Of a stretch of DNA of 49,238 bases, positions 33,142 through 45,139 are shown in pieces (the first letter of the stretch is position 1; each line of letters begins with the position of its first letter). Below the pieces are notes generated by a model. That model worked only from the letters and a program-made list of their open reading frames with translations, had not been told where the DNA came from and made no database searches. Both the position numbers and the translations under genes were made by a program. This DNA is from Paraglomus occultum (taxonomy: Eukaryota; Glomeromycota; Glomeromycetes; Paraglomerales; Paraglomeraceae), in assembly GCA_910592205.1 (NCBI GenBank), contig CAJVPJ010000070.1, positions 1 through 49,238 of the forward strand, read 5' to 3'.

Positions 33142-35315
33142 ATGCGAGGTGAATGTATCCTCCGACCTACGATATCCGGTATAGTCAATGACCTCCAGAT
33201 CATAAAACTCCTCGAGCTCCTAAAAACAAAAACAACCGAATCTCCCTATTCTCTTGCCAAATGCCTCTGTACCATAAAAGCAGTTTTTTCTAAACCGTAC
33301 TTTCCAACAACTGTCTTTGGGAAACGCAAGACAGTCTCATTCGACTTTTCTGGAGTGTCATATATAGTAGAATTCACTGCATGTGCCGAAGCACACTCGC
33401 AAGACATAAGAATGGATGTGGATAGCCCAGTAACACAGCATAATAACCATATCGGAATCTCCCAGTCGATTATCATGGGCAATAGTAATAATAACGGCAG
33501 CAGTAGCAGTATTAATAATGCTAATATTATCAGTGCACAACCGCCTCAATTCCTAAAACCCTCGATCGATGATATATTAGGAGATGATCAAATGGTGCGG
33601 TTCGTGACAATACTCAAAGACAAAGTTCGGGAATCCCCGACTACAATGGCGACTTTGCTCGCCTGCATCAAATCAGTTTTGGAGTCATCCGGCATCAAAG
33701 AGCGACTCTTTCCAAACAGAATAAGATTTCACCATGGCGATGATACCGCTTTTCGAGAATACGTTGTCGAATTTAACTCTTCGTGTGATCGAACGTTTTC
33801 CGAGCACGAAACCAATGGAAATATTATTGGAATTGTGTCAATGACAGGTGCAATGGATCATTATCATCGTGGTCACGAGGATGATGATGAAGATACGGAT
33901 GAATTAGAAAAGGATGAAATTCTAGAAGCACAGCAGCATCAGCAACAGCTTCATCTCCATCAACAACACCAACAACATACAGGTACTCAGGATGTATGGC
34001 ATGTCAATGTCGGGAATTTGTCGAATATAAAGCGAAAGAGGGGGAGTGATGTTCATGAGGAAGAGGATAATTTCGTACATCACAACATGCCCATGAAAAG
34101 GCGGGCTGCGGATAAGCATAAAGCACCGCCTTTGAGTAAGTATGTTTCTGTTTGTGGTTTGGGGAATGGCCACGTGTTTTTAGAGACAAATTTATTAAAA
34201 AAAAAACAACTTGGATCGCTTACCATTTTTAACATCGAATACACTATCAATTTTTTATCTCGTCTGATATAGACCTATCTTTTCTGTTTTCACATTTTCA
34301 ATAATTCAATCTTTTTTTTTTCCTCATAGGCTGCGAAGCAGTGAAACGTCTATTCAGCTCAATATCCAAACAAACGCTTCTTCAGCGTCTCGAAGAATCA
34401 AAATCCCTCATTTCCTCCATCACCGAATCATACTTCAACATCAGACAGTCGTCCAATGCTAAATCGCCTACCAGCTCTTCACGCCTAAACCTTCTTTGCC
34501 ACCTTTTGCAATCACCGCCAACGTCCCGCATAGATGGAATTTCATCAAAAGTGTTTTCGAATTTAGAACTGTATAAACTCTTTACAACTTACAATGCATA
34601 CAAGGAAGATTTAGCTAGACTTGCGCAGACGGAAGCACCGAGTCCGGCAAAAAAGGTTCAAGAATTTACACAAACTTCAACAGAAGCGTCAGTAAAGTTT
34701 CCCACATATTCCAGCTTCATCGATCCAACAGTAACACTCCACATCAAAGAGCAAACTGGTGGACGAGAAGTAGGCAAACATCGTCTCAATTGTGCATGGC
34801 GTCTATCTATTCTTTGTGAACTTCTTGGCAAGGGCGTCTTACTTATGACCAAAGAGCTTTCTGGTGCAAAGCTTGAGCGTATTCTTGTCGAAGAGTTTTC
34901 AAAGTTAACCGACTTTCTGAAAAATCCCGAAAACCATGATTGGGTAGCACAGGTGAAAGAAAAATTGGATCTCCTCGGGTTTGATGATGTATACTCGCCA
35001 TTAGCGGAAGCGGACATTGTATATGCGCCAAGCGAATCTGTTGATATTTCCGATGTGACTAGTGCCGGAAATGAAAAGGAAGATAGTAGAGATAATACGG
35101 TTATGGACACTTCTGAGAGTGTTTCTAGTGTATCTCCAGTACCTCAAAGACAGCAGCAGCTACCATTGGCTCTGGAGCCGGATGAGGAGAGGACGGAGAT
35201 TCCAGAAGTGATTAAAGCAGAACCGCTGGCAACAGTTGCTAGTGTAAACATATCATCGTCTAACGCGACGCCTCTCACTTGGGTCAAGGAAAATAATATC
35301 GCAGGGACTTATTGA
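33142..35315 (+). CDS. Protein with an internally duplicated ~70-aa domain, function unknown
   Basis: Two exons, 33142-34135 and 34330-35315, join in phase (GTAAGT donor, CATAG acceptor), giving about 659 aa. Residues 14-80 (IVNDLQIIKLLELLKTKTTE, then SPYSLAKCLCTIKAV) and 145-212 (DILGDDQMVRFVTILKDKVR, then ESPTTMATLLACIKSVL) are clearly two copies of one domain. It has a shared pattern L-x2-LK-x-K-x2-ESP-x3-A-x2-L-x-x-IK-x-V, then an F-x3-R strand and a Y-x-VEF ending. The middle is acidic and His/Gln-rich, followed by basic clusters (IKRKRGS, PMKRRAADKHK) suggesting nuclear entry. The C-terminal half (332-659) has a helical block (LNCAWRLSILCELLGKGVLL) and a Ser/Pro-rich tail. I recognise no family. 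The ATG at 33142 is the first in frame near the domain, but an upstream exon cannot be excluded. Confidence 0.8.
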
Positions 35316-36034
35316 TGACGAGAACTATTATATTCGAGATGGCAGATATGAACGTTGTATTGAATCTGGTTGATTCTTATAGTAGAAAGTAGAGTAATGA
35401 TATTTGTAAAAAGGACGTGTTGATTGATGGGCAGTCGTTGACGTGAGATAGTGGATATTTGCAACATATCAAAAGGTGACAAAGTCAGTTATAACAGATA
35501 AAATTCATGACAGTTGATCTATCATTTTTTTTATATTAAAAAATCCATTCATAATTGTACAGACAAAAATTTTCTCTTTAGTTTTGTTTTTTCTTTCTTT
35601 TCCTTTTTCTTTTTCTTTGGAAAAAAAAATTTATTTTCTTTATTCAAAATGTCATTTTTTAATTTCTTTAAACCTTGAAAGACCTACGATTCTCTCTGGG
35701 TCTCTCTCACACCCCCTTTTTTTGTATATAATTTTCTGCTTATGCTTATCCTCCAATTTTGATTCTATTCTATATTTTTACGAGCTGAAGTGAATTTTTG
35801 AGAGAATGAATGAGAATAGTAAAAAAAATTGCAGAAGAATATAATAAACTTAATATCGAGCGGTAAATTAGCGCAAGAAATGCGAGTGGAAAGGTGAACG
35901 CTTGATATTTATTCTTGCCCAGGTTAATACTCTTGATACATGCGCAGTATACTAGTTATCAATCACGATGGTTATTTACACTCGGCAATTATGAATGTAT
36001 GTATATGCCTTTGCTATTCTATTGGCCAGAGTTA
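35316..36034. other. Intergenic region between convergent genes
   Basis: 3' flanks of the duplicated-domain gene and of the C1D gene (convergent). Pyrimidine-rich tracts occur at 35580-35640. No gene found. Confidence 0.5.
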
Positions 36035-36964
36035 TCATCGAGGACTTTGTTTCGACCTGACTCGATCTCGTAGTCTCGAGCGACTAAGCTCCATCAAACC
36101 TCTTCTATCCCTATCTCTATCTCTATCTCTATCCCTAACTCTGTCTCTGTCCCTGTCTCTGTCCCTGTCTCTGTCCCTGTCTCTATCTCTGTCGCCGTCT
36201 CGTCTATTTTTATCTCTTCTATCTCGGCCTCGGTCCCAGTAATTTTTCTGATCCCAACGTACATCTTCTTCATCGTTAGCGTCTGATCTCGCACGTTTCT
36301 TGCCTGTATTTGGCAATAATTGTTAATACATATCATGTGTTTGTCGTGACACTTTTATTCTATTCCGTCAGTTACATCACTTACTTTTATTGTCATCGTC
36401 AGCTGGCAATGAATGCTTTATAAATCTACTAGCTGCGCTTTTGTTGAGGGAGAGCGTTGGTTTGGGAGGATTGATTGTATTTTCAACAAGCTTAGAGTAA
36501 CGTTCTACTCTTTTCTATGCAATGAAAGGGATAGCATCAATGCATTAATAAGATTTTGTGGCATCGCTTCAAACTGCTTATCTCTTATTACCAGCTGTTC
36601 AACGACTGGATGTGACTTTGGGTCGACTGCATTCGTTTGCAAGTACACTATAATGTTTAGACGGGCGGTAAGTGATCTATAACCGTGAGAATAAGAAATA
36701 TATAGTCACATTAAAAATAGTCTTATGCCGATATTTAGATCTCTCATAGGGCTGTGCTGTAACATTATATTTCTTACAGGATATTAAGTTATTTATTGAA
36801 TATGCAACCAACAGTTGTACTCGTGCTCGTTCTATGACGTCCAGTTTAGCTGTTATTTCTTCCATTGGGGTATTTAGTAAGGGTTCTAATATTTCGGTAA
36901 AACTATCCAAAGACTGTTCATAACCCTGAACGTAGTCTTGGAGATTCATGTCGTCTATTGGCAT
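36035..36964 (-). CDS. C1D/Lrp1 (Rrp47) nuclear exosome cofactor with an Arg-Asp repeat tail
   Basis: Four exons, 36964-36778, 36647-36592, 36514-36385 and 36303-36035, join in phase to give about 213 aa. The N-terminus has the Sas10/C1D helical domain (residues 8-60, LEPLLNTPMEEITAKLDVIE, then RARVQLLVAYSINNL). Exon 2 supplies YLQTNAVDPKSHPV, matching the family's G/N-V-x-P-K-x-HPV element. Exon 3 ends with the C1D signature LNKSAASRFIKHSL. In the family, C1D/Lrp1 binds Rrp6 and guides the nuclear exosome in rRNA, snoRNA and snRNA processing. Exon 4 adds a long basic-acidic tail of alternating Arg-Asp dipeptides (about 30), which standard C1D proteins lack and which resembles RD/RS regions of RNA-processing factors. 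The exon 1-2 junction is the least certain: it leaves the conserved segment about three residues short. Confidence 0.85.
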
Positions 36965-37312
36965 TCTTAAAAGCGTGGGGGGGGGGGGTGCGATAAAGTA
37001 AATTTGGCTGTGTTCTTTAATATCTATAATAAAACGGTAAAGTTGAACGATTTCCCATTGATTGCATGTGATTCGTCCGACTGCTGTATTCTTATATATT
37101 GGATGTGATTGTCATCAAAATGCTTCATGAGCCGAAAAGTGAGTACTTTTTTTTTTTTCATGTGTGATATGTAGCAAAGAATCGGGGTAAATTGGCAAAT
37201 CATTAATAAACAATCATCAATAAGATTACTAAAATAATTAAAATTATGAATGATAATAAGTACCAGCTATAATTCATAATCATATATACATTGGCATAAT
37301 ATTAAAGAACCA
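36965..37312. promoter_or_regulatory. Shared 348-bp divergent promoter with a 12-bp G/C homopolymer
   Basis: This interval separates the ATGs of the divergent C1D gene and the small three-exon gene. A run of twelve G (36977-36988) reads as poly-C on the C1D strand, ending 12 nt before its ATG. On the other side, an ATG with a good donor (ATGCTTCATGAGCCGAAAA, then GTGAGT at about 37120-37145) may be a leader exon of the right-hand gene. Confidence 0.45.
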
Positions 37313-37924
37313 ATGTCTCAATCTGTAAGGTCAACTGGACAGAAGGATCCGAGTAAGCCTCGTGCAAAATATGTGATAGATTGATATGGCGTAAACGTTC
37401 TATTTATTTGATAACATGAATAATTTGGCCATCTATGTAGTAAACCGTTGTGTTGGTTGGAGGTAATATTGATATATACGTTTACTTTTTGGTTTAAGAG
37501 TCGGCAAGCGACCATTTTAGAGCGCAGTTATCGGCGGCATTGTTTGCTCGTCTTACCCAAGTATCTACGGCAATCACCCATTGTGAATCCAGCCTACAAG
37601 ATGTCCAGAAAACAATAGAGGTAAACAATTAAAGGGGGTGGGGGCGCTATGATAAAGGAAAATAGAAAAAAAAACGCCAGCCGAAGAGAAAAAGTAGCAT
37701 AGATGGATAATGTTTCAAGCCGTATTACATCCATGGACTGCTCATTCACATTCGCAATTTTATAGGACTCTCGTTCTAACGTTAAATCGACGACAAGGAC
37801 GTTACTGGCCCTGCAATCGGAGGCATTGAAAATAAATGGTATTACTATACCCAGAACAAGAAACATTGACAAATGGCCGACTGCAGTATACACTCCGGCG
37901 GATGCTAATAGAAAAGAACAATAA
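37313..37924 (+). CDS. Small helical protein encoded by three short exons
   Basis: Exons 37313-37352, 37499-37620 and 37766-37924 join in phase with GTAAGC/TTTAAG and GTAAAC/TTATAG junctions, giving 106 aa. The N-terminus is MSQSVRSTGQKDP. The core is a long amphipathic helix (HFRAQLSAALFARLTQVSTA, then ITHCESSLQDVQKTIE), probably a coiled coil. The C-terminal part holds SNVKSTTRTLLALQSEALKI and NGITIPRTRNIDKWPTAVYT before a charged end. Three independent splice junctions preserving one open frame make a real gene likely although no exon exceeds 160 bp. Size and helical character recall small subunits of complexes such as BLOC/BORC, kinetochore or Mediator assemblies, but I cannot assign it. 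It is divergent from the C1D gene. Confidence 0.65.
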
Positions 37925-39300
37925 AAAACCATAAACTGGGATGCGGTCTTTCCACTGACACAAACTGTTATCTCAAATTGGGGTGTGATTATTAATTATT
38001 AGTAATATATGGACACTCTTATTCAATTAACGTTTCTGAGAAATGTGGATGTTGAGTTAACACCATTGTAATACTGCCAATAAGCGCACGATGCTGATCA
38101 GCACCACCGATGTCGCGTTCAATTGAACAAACAAGAGAATTAGGAGAAAAGCAATGGAATAATGAATAAACAGAGAATGAATGGAAATGAATGGGACAAA
38201 AGTTATCGAATGGAAAAGAACCGAAATAGCAACGTTTGTGACTACTATTTATTATCTGATAGTCAACATTAACATCTGTTGTCATCCAATCAAATTTCTA
38301 AAACATCATGGTAATACTGAGACAACTATATAACACAATGAATCTTTGCCGCATTCTATGGAGATAGAATACATAATCCATTATCACTTTCACATTCATT
38401 GCATTACATATTCACGCTCGTCATTGCATATATTTATATATATCTTGTCCAATCTAGACACAATAATCCCGGTCCCCCCGTCACATCAATTCTAATCTAC
38501 AATTCACCCCTCTATATATTCCCATCACAAACATTTCACTACCCATACTAATCATCAGACGTTTCTTGTCCATCCCCCTCCCTTACTGCCTCAAATATTG
38601 AAACTTGGCATCAATACCACATAAATACATTACGCCAATCTCTGAAAATATAAAGACCCGTTCTTCTCTATTCACAACCATATTACAAGGCTTAGCAGAC
38701 GGCCAGAGCTAAAGGTCAAAAAAGTAAAGAACGGCAAAGTGTATAAAGTATACTCTTGAAGGAATACCAAATATATATACATACTGGCAACGAGGACTTT
38801 ACAATTAGAATATCCTCTATATATTATAAGAGCATTAAGAAGAGGTGAACAGTAATCCACTCATTCCACAAGTTTTGAGTCTTAAAAGACACGCCCAGTA
38901 AGTGAGCCAAAACCCCTCTATCTCATGTGGTCATTTCAACCTCAAAAGTAAGAGCATACATGTTATAACCGAACAAATCGTCAACCTGTATTAACATAAC
39001 AGAAACTATCGCATTATATTAACCACATATTCGGCGGCCGGCAGAAGAATAAAAGAGAGTTGAAGTGGAACAGAGTATTCTAACAAGTTGGCCGTCCCTG
39101 GTAACGTTGCTTGAGTAATATTATCCTGACTTTGCGTTGACTGCATTACTGTTATCAGAAAACAGACATTGCTTGGTTGCTCGTTGACTTACTTACACAT
39201 TATATACGCCGCCTACAAACCATGCCTCTCCATTCTAATTCTTCACTATTCTCTAATCAACCCAGTTCAAACGCCATATCAATACCCAGACTTTAACGAT
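37925..39300. other. Intergenic region upstream of the RING gene
   Basis: No gene seen. Pyrimidine-rich stretches (38460-38640) probably belong to the promoter or 5' leader of the RING gene. The frame is open upstream of 39301 to about 39169, but without an ATG. Confidence 0.45.
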
Positions 39301-39761
39301 ATGGATATAGTCTCTAGCGAAGAAGAATGCTCTTCTTATCCTATCGAGAGTGACTCTATAAGTACAGAAGATGAGGACGAAGAAATGGAAGACTGTGCAT
39401 CTGATGATGAAATTGGTACGGTAAATGAACAGAGAGATAATGACAGTTTACAAAGGCATTACATTATGTCAGAATCTGCGTATGCGACGCAACAGGAGAA
39501 TGAGCGACGGTTTTTAGAAATACAGCGGTATATGCAATCGCGAGAGCAATCGCAACAGCAACGTCAACAGCGGCATCAATCGTTTCAACAACAATGTGTA
39601 ATGCAACAGCAACAGCATCAACAACATCAACAACAGCAACATCATGCACAACAACGTGAACACGAGCAACAGCATCACATTATGCTACGGCAAAACGCTA
39701 TGGTGCGTCAGTTGCAACAGCGACAGCAACAACAGCAACAACAACAACAGCAACAACAACG

Positions 39762-39812
<51 letters not shown>

Positions 39813-42800
39813 GCAACAACAACAACAACAAACTCAGCAGCCACAACAACGGCCGCAACAAAGACCGCCACAGCTGCTGCCTTCGTTTTTCACAACTCCA
39901 TCATTCAGCAACAGAGCGTCATACGCTCAAAGAGATCACACGCCGCTTCCATCATTAAGCGGTACATTTTGGCCAGCCCGTACACTACCATTTGATCCAC
40001 ATCCATATTCCGGTATCAATGCAACCTCGACATCGCTGTCACATCACGCATCCGTTTCATCTATAACTCAACCTGCATCATCTACAACCACTACTGCCCC
40101 CATAACCTCTTCAGACCCCCAAAAACATTCGTCCCTTAGATTCTCCCACTCATCGTCGTCCTCCTCAGACGTGGATGACAATGATTCTCACTCCCCATCT
40201 TCTTCATCGTCTTCTTCATATGATAGTTCGAGAAAGAGAGCCCGGACGAGGTCAAGTGAGTGGACACAGGGGATTCAACATCCACAAATGGCTGGATACC
40301 CCGGAGCTGTTAACGGAAGCATGTTGGATGGGAATGTTCGAATGAATGACATAAGTAATTGTGTTGGCGGAAGTGCCAATAATATGAATGGAAGTGCAAG
40401 TTTTAATGTTGGTGTTAATGGCTCCACAGGTATGCGAACAGTTACTTCGCCAATAGGATATTTTGGACAACAGACTAATGGAAGCTATGTGCCTCCATAT
40501 TCTGATCTGCACAATTTACCAGAGTCACCTATTACGACCTTTCCTGCAGTATATGGATCCCGTATGGAACACTATGCTAGCCAAAACACAGCACTCAGAC
40601 CTATAACGACCTCGACGTCCACTTCCTCTACCACAACCACCACTCCTCCACCACTGTCTTCGACGGTGCAAGAAAACGGGCGACATTCTGACTCGTTTCA
40701 GCGACCGCGCACATCAAATGTTTATCAACAAGTTCTACCCGCAATTATATCTTCGTCTTCGTCGTATCGTTCTTCTCTATTTCCTAGACCATTTCCTGCA
40801 ACTAGACGATCATATGTTAACAATGTTGCCCATCAAGTCGACAACTCGATTCCAAGACATACAGACACGGAACAGTCTAGAGGATACAGTAGTCATTTTG
40901 CACCAGCAAGTAATGGGATAAACGTATCTTTAACTTCAAATTCAATGGACGGAACAAGTGAGAGATGGAACCCACGAAGGAACAATACTCATATGAACAA
41001 TAATAACGTTATTACGAATAACAATGACAATAACACGCTTCAACCAGATAGTACACATTCTTCGCCCATGACAACAGCGTCACAATCATCCAATTCCTCT
41101 ACAGTTTCTACTTCAGCCAACATTAGTACCTCTACTCCTCCATCAAACACCACACCTTCACCTTCCTCTTCATCCGCAACAACATACAACCCGATGCCAC
41201 ACAGACTTTCTTCACCGCCTCTACTTACTCCACGTAACCCGTCGTCACAACAATTTCCGCGAGTGTCCAATTATCGCCAAGGATCCAGTATGTCAAGGGT
41301 AACGCCTCCGTCAACCCAGCGACGACCCGGCCGAGTTTCGACTACAAGGCTATCATTTGCACCGCACAGTAATGGTCACAGTAATGCTTCTCTTCGAACA
41401 TCGGCACATTACGAATCAGATGATGATGATGATGAAGACTATGGGATGGCAATAGATCAGGAGGGGGTTGATATTGGATTCAGTGCTGTAAGACACAGAA
41501 ACTGGAGAAGGATGAGTGGAGTTAGTGGAAGCGGAATTAGTAGTATAAGTCATGGTACTAATGGTGTGAATGGTCGAAGTGATAACAATATTATGTCTGG
41601 AATGGGTAATAGCATTCCTGGGGTAAATCCGATAATTCCTTCATTCCCAAGTTCTACTCAGACGATACCGACATCGTCAGCAAATGGACCCGATAGGGTA
41701 CCCACATCCAATACATCGGCATCGGCCAGACCCACGCCAACCAGTCCCACACCAGTATCAACATCACCGTCATCGCCATCGCCTCCGCCACCACCTCCAT
41801 CTTCAGCCACGCCTGACAACCCTTGGGTGCCATTTCACTCTCGTCATTTAGAACTCCTTAATTACAGACGCCTGAACCAAGTCTCACCGTTCCGAGCGGC
41901 CATGGCATCTGGTGGTAGTAGGTCAAACTCGACGTCGGATAGAAGCCAAGTGATTCCATTAACAGCCAGAATTGCCCAGACTATTCGATCACGTCGTGAG
42001 GCGAACGCTGGATCAGGATCAGGATCAGGAACGAGAGATAGAAACGTTGGATCGGGAAATGTACAACCATCGGTCATGTTCCCTCCTCATGTTTCCACAT
42101 CATCATCAGCATCATCATCAGCATCATCATCATCCACTTCTGGTCCTCGATTACCGCTCCACCACAATCACCACGGACACCGACGCGACTCATCTAACCC
42201 ATCGACTTCATCTGCTCAAACGTCTTCTTCAACTCCATCATACTCACGTTTCCCTCCTCGGTCGTTTGACCTCTACGATAGGGAAGACCGTGATAATGAT
42301 ACGCCTCGTAGGAGTTTTGCACGAAATCAGAATAGATCTAGCAGAGGAAATTCTGGTACCTATCATCATCATCATCACCATCATTTTATTCCTCAGATAC
42401 CATTCATTGGGAATTTCTTTAATGATTTGGATTTAGATGAGATCTTGGAACTGTTACCGGACGTTCTGTAAGTAGAAGCCAGAGAATATATGCGAACTGG
42501 AAAAGGGAGAGGAATTATGCGAATCTGTTTTTGTAGAGAGATTTGTAGATTGTGTATTTCATGCTAATTCTTGTTCATTATTTAATTTGCGGTTTAGTGG
42601 TTCTGGGATAGCAGCGAATCCTGGTAATTACCTGGCAAGTATCTAATTAATGGGCACTTTAATACTCGTTGTTTCAATCATTTTGATGTGGCAAGACCAA
42701 CTAACGTTGTTTTTTATTATTCTTACAGGATGATGACGACTTTGATGGCAGTTACGAAAGTCTATGGTCTCTATGTGAACGAAACGGAGATGTGAAACCA

Positions 42801-43117
42801 AAAGGTGTTCCTGACAGTCTTATACAGAGTTTACCCACAAAATCATATACTTTGTCAAAAGACAAGAGCAATGGTGAACGGTAAGTAGTATGGAATAGTT
42901 GTAATTTTATTCTTTACGCTCAATAATTTCACTATGTAATGACATGACACTTTATTTTCGCAGTTGTACAATCTGCCTGAGTGAATATGAGATAAACGAA
43001 CGCTTACGGGATCTTCCATGCGCGCATGACTTTCACACAGACTGTATTGACGCATGGTTGAAGAACTCTGACAAATGTCCTATTTGTCGTCGTAGTGTAA
43101 TTGACGGTGGTGATTAA
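39301..43117 (+). CDS. Large low-complexity RING-H2 E3 ubiquitin ligase
   Basis: The main exon (39301-42467, about 1055 codons) starts [20 protein letters not shown]. It continues with an acidic patch, a poly-Gln tract (residues about 139-180) and long Ser/Thr/Pro/Asn-rich sequence, then [20 protein letters not shown]. Later exons 42729-42880 ([20 protein letters not shown]) and 42964-43117 encode the RING-H2 domain: C-x2-C, 14 residues, C-x-H-x2-H-x2-C, 10 residues, C-x2-C ([18 protein letters not shown], then [19 protein letters not shown]). All eight metal ligands are present, with the E2-contacting Ile, Trp and Pro. The SYESL..L.ERNGDVK segment before RING resembles the BIG BROTHER/Arkadia type. 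The junction across 42468-42728 does not close in frame with the obvious sites; an extra exon around 42600 or acceptor 42753-42754 may be used. Substrates are unknown. Confidence 0.88.
39714..39837 (+). repeat. CAA/CAG microsatellite encoding poly-Gln
   Basis: A nearly pure run of CAA with scattered CAG and rare CGA codons lies within the RING-H2 gene. It is read as Gln in the gene frame and as Asn in the next frame, so the Asn-rich ORF at 39644-39958 is a shadow. Confidence 0.9.
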
Positions 43118-43663
43118 AAATGGTGTGCGTAGTAATGGGGTAATGGATGGGCGTGCATTTTGGTGATTATAAGTTAATGATCGTGAAGTGGGAGTAGTTT
43201 GTCGATATTTTTGAGGGAGAGGGCCAAGTACTTTTTTGATTTTGAATTAGCTAATATTTGGAAAGAAAACTGGGGTTGGTGTAGCGATATTTTTTTTTAC
43301 AAATAGTTATTTACATTGAATGCGGATCGTGGGTCCGTACTTATGTTTGTTTTTTTTTAAACCTTGTTTATTTTTGTATAGAACTTTAAAAACAGCTTTT
43401 ATATATCCTCTTTTCTTGATTAACGGGAATTGGAATATAAACAAAAAAGAAAAACGCGTTGACAATATTCATCATTTCCTTTGGATATATTATTGGTTCT
43501 ATGAATCCTTTATACAAAAGGGACATGGACTCAAATAATTTTGACAATTGTAATAAACATCTGTTCATAATGGAACAATTAGTACTATTTGTTTTGTAAA
43601 TATTTAAACAAGACGATTATAGTGAATTATAGGTTATTATTCTATTTCTACTATTATTTGCAA
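43118..43663. other. 3' flank of the RING gene
   Basis: AT-rich with poly-T runs and an ATAATAAAC-like signal near 43548. No gene found. Confidence 0.45.
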
Positions 43664-43882
43664 ATGATACTGTACATCTTGTGCACTTTTATTTTCACAT
43701 TGGAAGCTTCAATAAAAACTTTGGCACCTGATAAAGACCAATTATTTCAAGAATGTACGAATATGCATTGCGAAATGGGCGTTACAAGAGCAGATCATAC
43801 AACAATGAGGCTTAAGACATTGTCCTTATTGGATGTGCAAAAATGGGCATTTCTTTTAAATGTATTGAACTTTTTTTTTTGA
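43664..43882 (+). CDS. Possible small secreted protein (72 aa)
   Basis: This ATG-started ORF begins MILYILCTFIFTLEASIKTL, which looks like a cleavable signal peptide (hydrophobic core, small residues before a probable cut near residue 16). It is followed by a short polar part with two cysteines (ECTNMHCEMGV) and ends in a hydrophobic stretch, which argues against simple secretion. No family is recognised. Isolated in AT-rich sequence, it may be chance. Confidence 0.25.
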   Translation: MILYILCTFIFTLEASIKTLAPDKDQLFQECTNMHCEMGVTRADHTTMRLKTLSLLDVQKWAFLLNVLNFFF

Positions 43883-45139
43883 TCATCTGATAAGGCTTGA
43901 GCTTATTTTCGTAGAATGAGAACGTATCGATAAAGATTCTATACAAAATGATGTTCTTTTATCCCCTCCTTTGTTACAAAAGTTAGTTTGAGGTATATGC
44001 GCCCGAGGTTTCGCTAATTCGAAATATAATCATGTGGGTGGTACACCCAATCTTTGATATTAATATGCTTTGTGTTTTAAGTCACTTATCGTCCATAGAA
44101 GGACCCCTCCAAAACCATTCATCCTTCGAATGTGGGACGAGACGAGTATGCACAATATGCCCTTACTATTGTATCAAAGAATTTAAGGGTTTTGGTATTT
44201 GTGCTTAGTTGCATAAACCTTGATGATAAACCGGATGACGTCCTTACAAGATGACGAATTACGACTGGTCATTACGGCTACCCAATTGAATGTTACATTT
44301 GAATTGTGTATCCTTATTAATTGTCCTTGCAATTTGCCCAAGTTGGTATTTTAAAACTCAATGAGCTTTGGATTTTTACTTCCTTTGCACAAATAGCGTC
44401 AGTGTTTCATGATATCATCGTAATGATATCACACCAATCCTTCTGACTGCGTTATAATTACTATTACTATTTAAAACCCCACGTGATAGTAATGTTTATT
44501 ATCTATTTAGAAAACGAAAAAGGAAAGATTGTCAATAAGAATTGTAACCAAAATCCGAACAAAGGGGTCACACGCCTTAATATAAATTATATTAATTTAA
44601 AGATGCTACGACAACGTCCACTGTGTATTTTCAGGGGGACCAATTAATCAGTCGTCACAATAAAGCTGATGGTTTCAGTTTTGTCTCCATCATAAACATT
44701 GTTAAGCTCTAGCTTTGCCAAGCAGATTCTCATTCGAATAAGGAATATACCATTGAGAAAATGTGTTTATTTCAAAGGGACTATTTTTAAGTAAACAGTG
44801 TGACGAAACCTTTGAGCAAATTTAAATTTTTACGAATTTATTTTTCCGGATCATACCGCCGCTGTACAGCTTTTAATCAATCTGCGTGTTAAACCCTTTG
44901 GCGTTTCGTTAAATTTTCTTAACGCAGAGCAAGCAACCGTTTTGTAATTTAAGACAAAAATTTCAGACTCGTAACTATGATGCATATAACATGTCCGCAG
45001 GGGTTACTGTCTGCGGGGGTGTCCCAAGATATTTTTTTCATACTGAAAGTCATAGACCTTGCCTGTACCCCTTGCTAAATTAATCATATTGACTTATGGA
45101 AGCAGAATTACTTAACTAGATTGAAATGCTCTTGCGCGT
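43883..45139. other. Intergenic region
   Basis: No ORF, RNA gene or repeat that I can support. Confidence 0.5.

Noticed and set aside
34658-35110. 150-codon antisense ORF inside the duplicated-domain gene
   Set aside because: It lies antisense to a well-supported exon and has no motif of its own.
36094-36336. Thr/Glu repeat ORF in another frame of the C1D last exon
   Set aside because: It is a shadow of the RD codons in an alternative frame; the RD frame is the one that joins the conserved C1D exons in phase.
39644-39958. Asn-rich ORF over the CAA tract
   Set aside because: It is the +1 frame of the poly-Gln repeat.
41972-42436. 154-codon ORF in another frame of the RING gene
   Set aside because: It is a shadow of low-complexity His/Ser codons; the main frame is continuous and carries the protein features.
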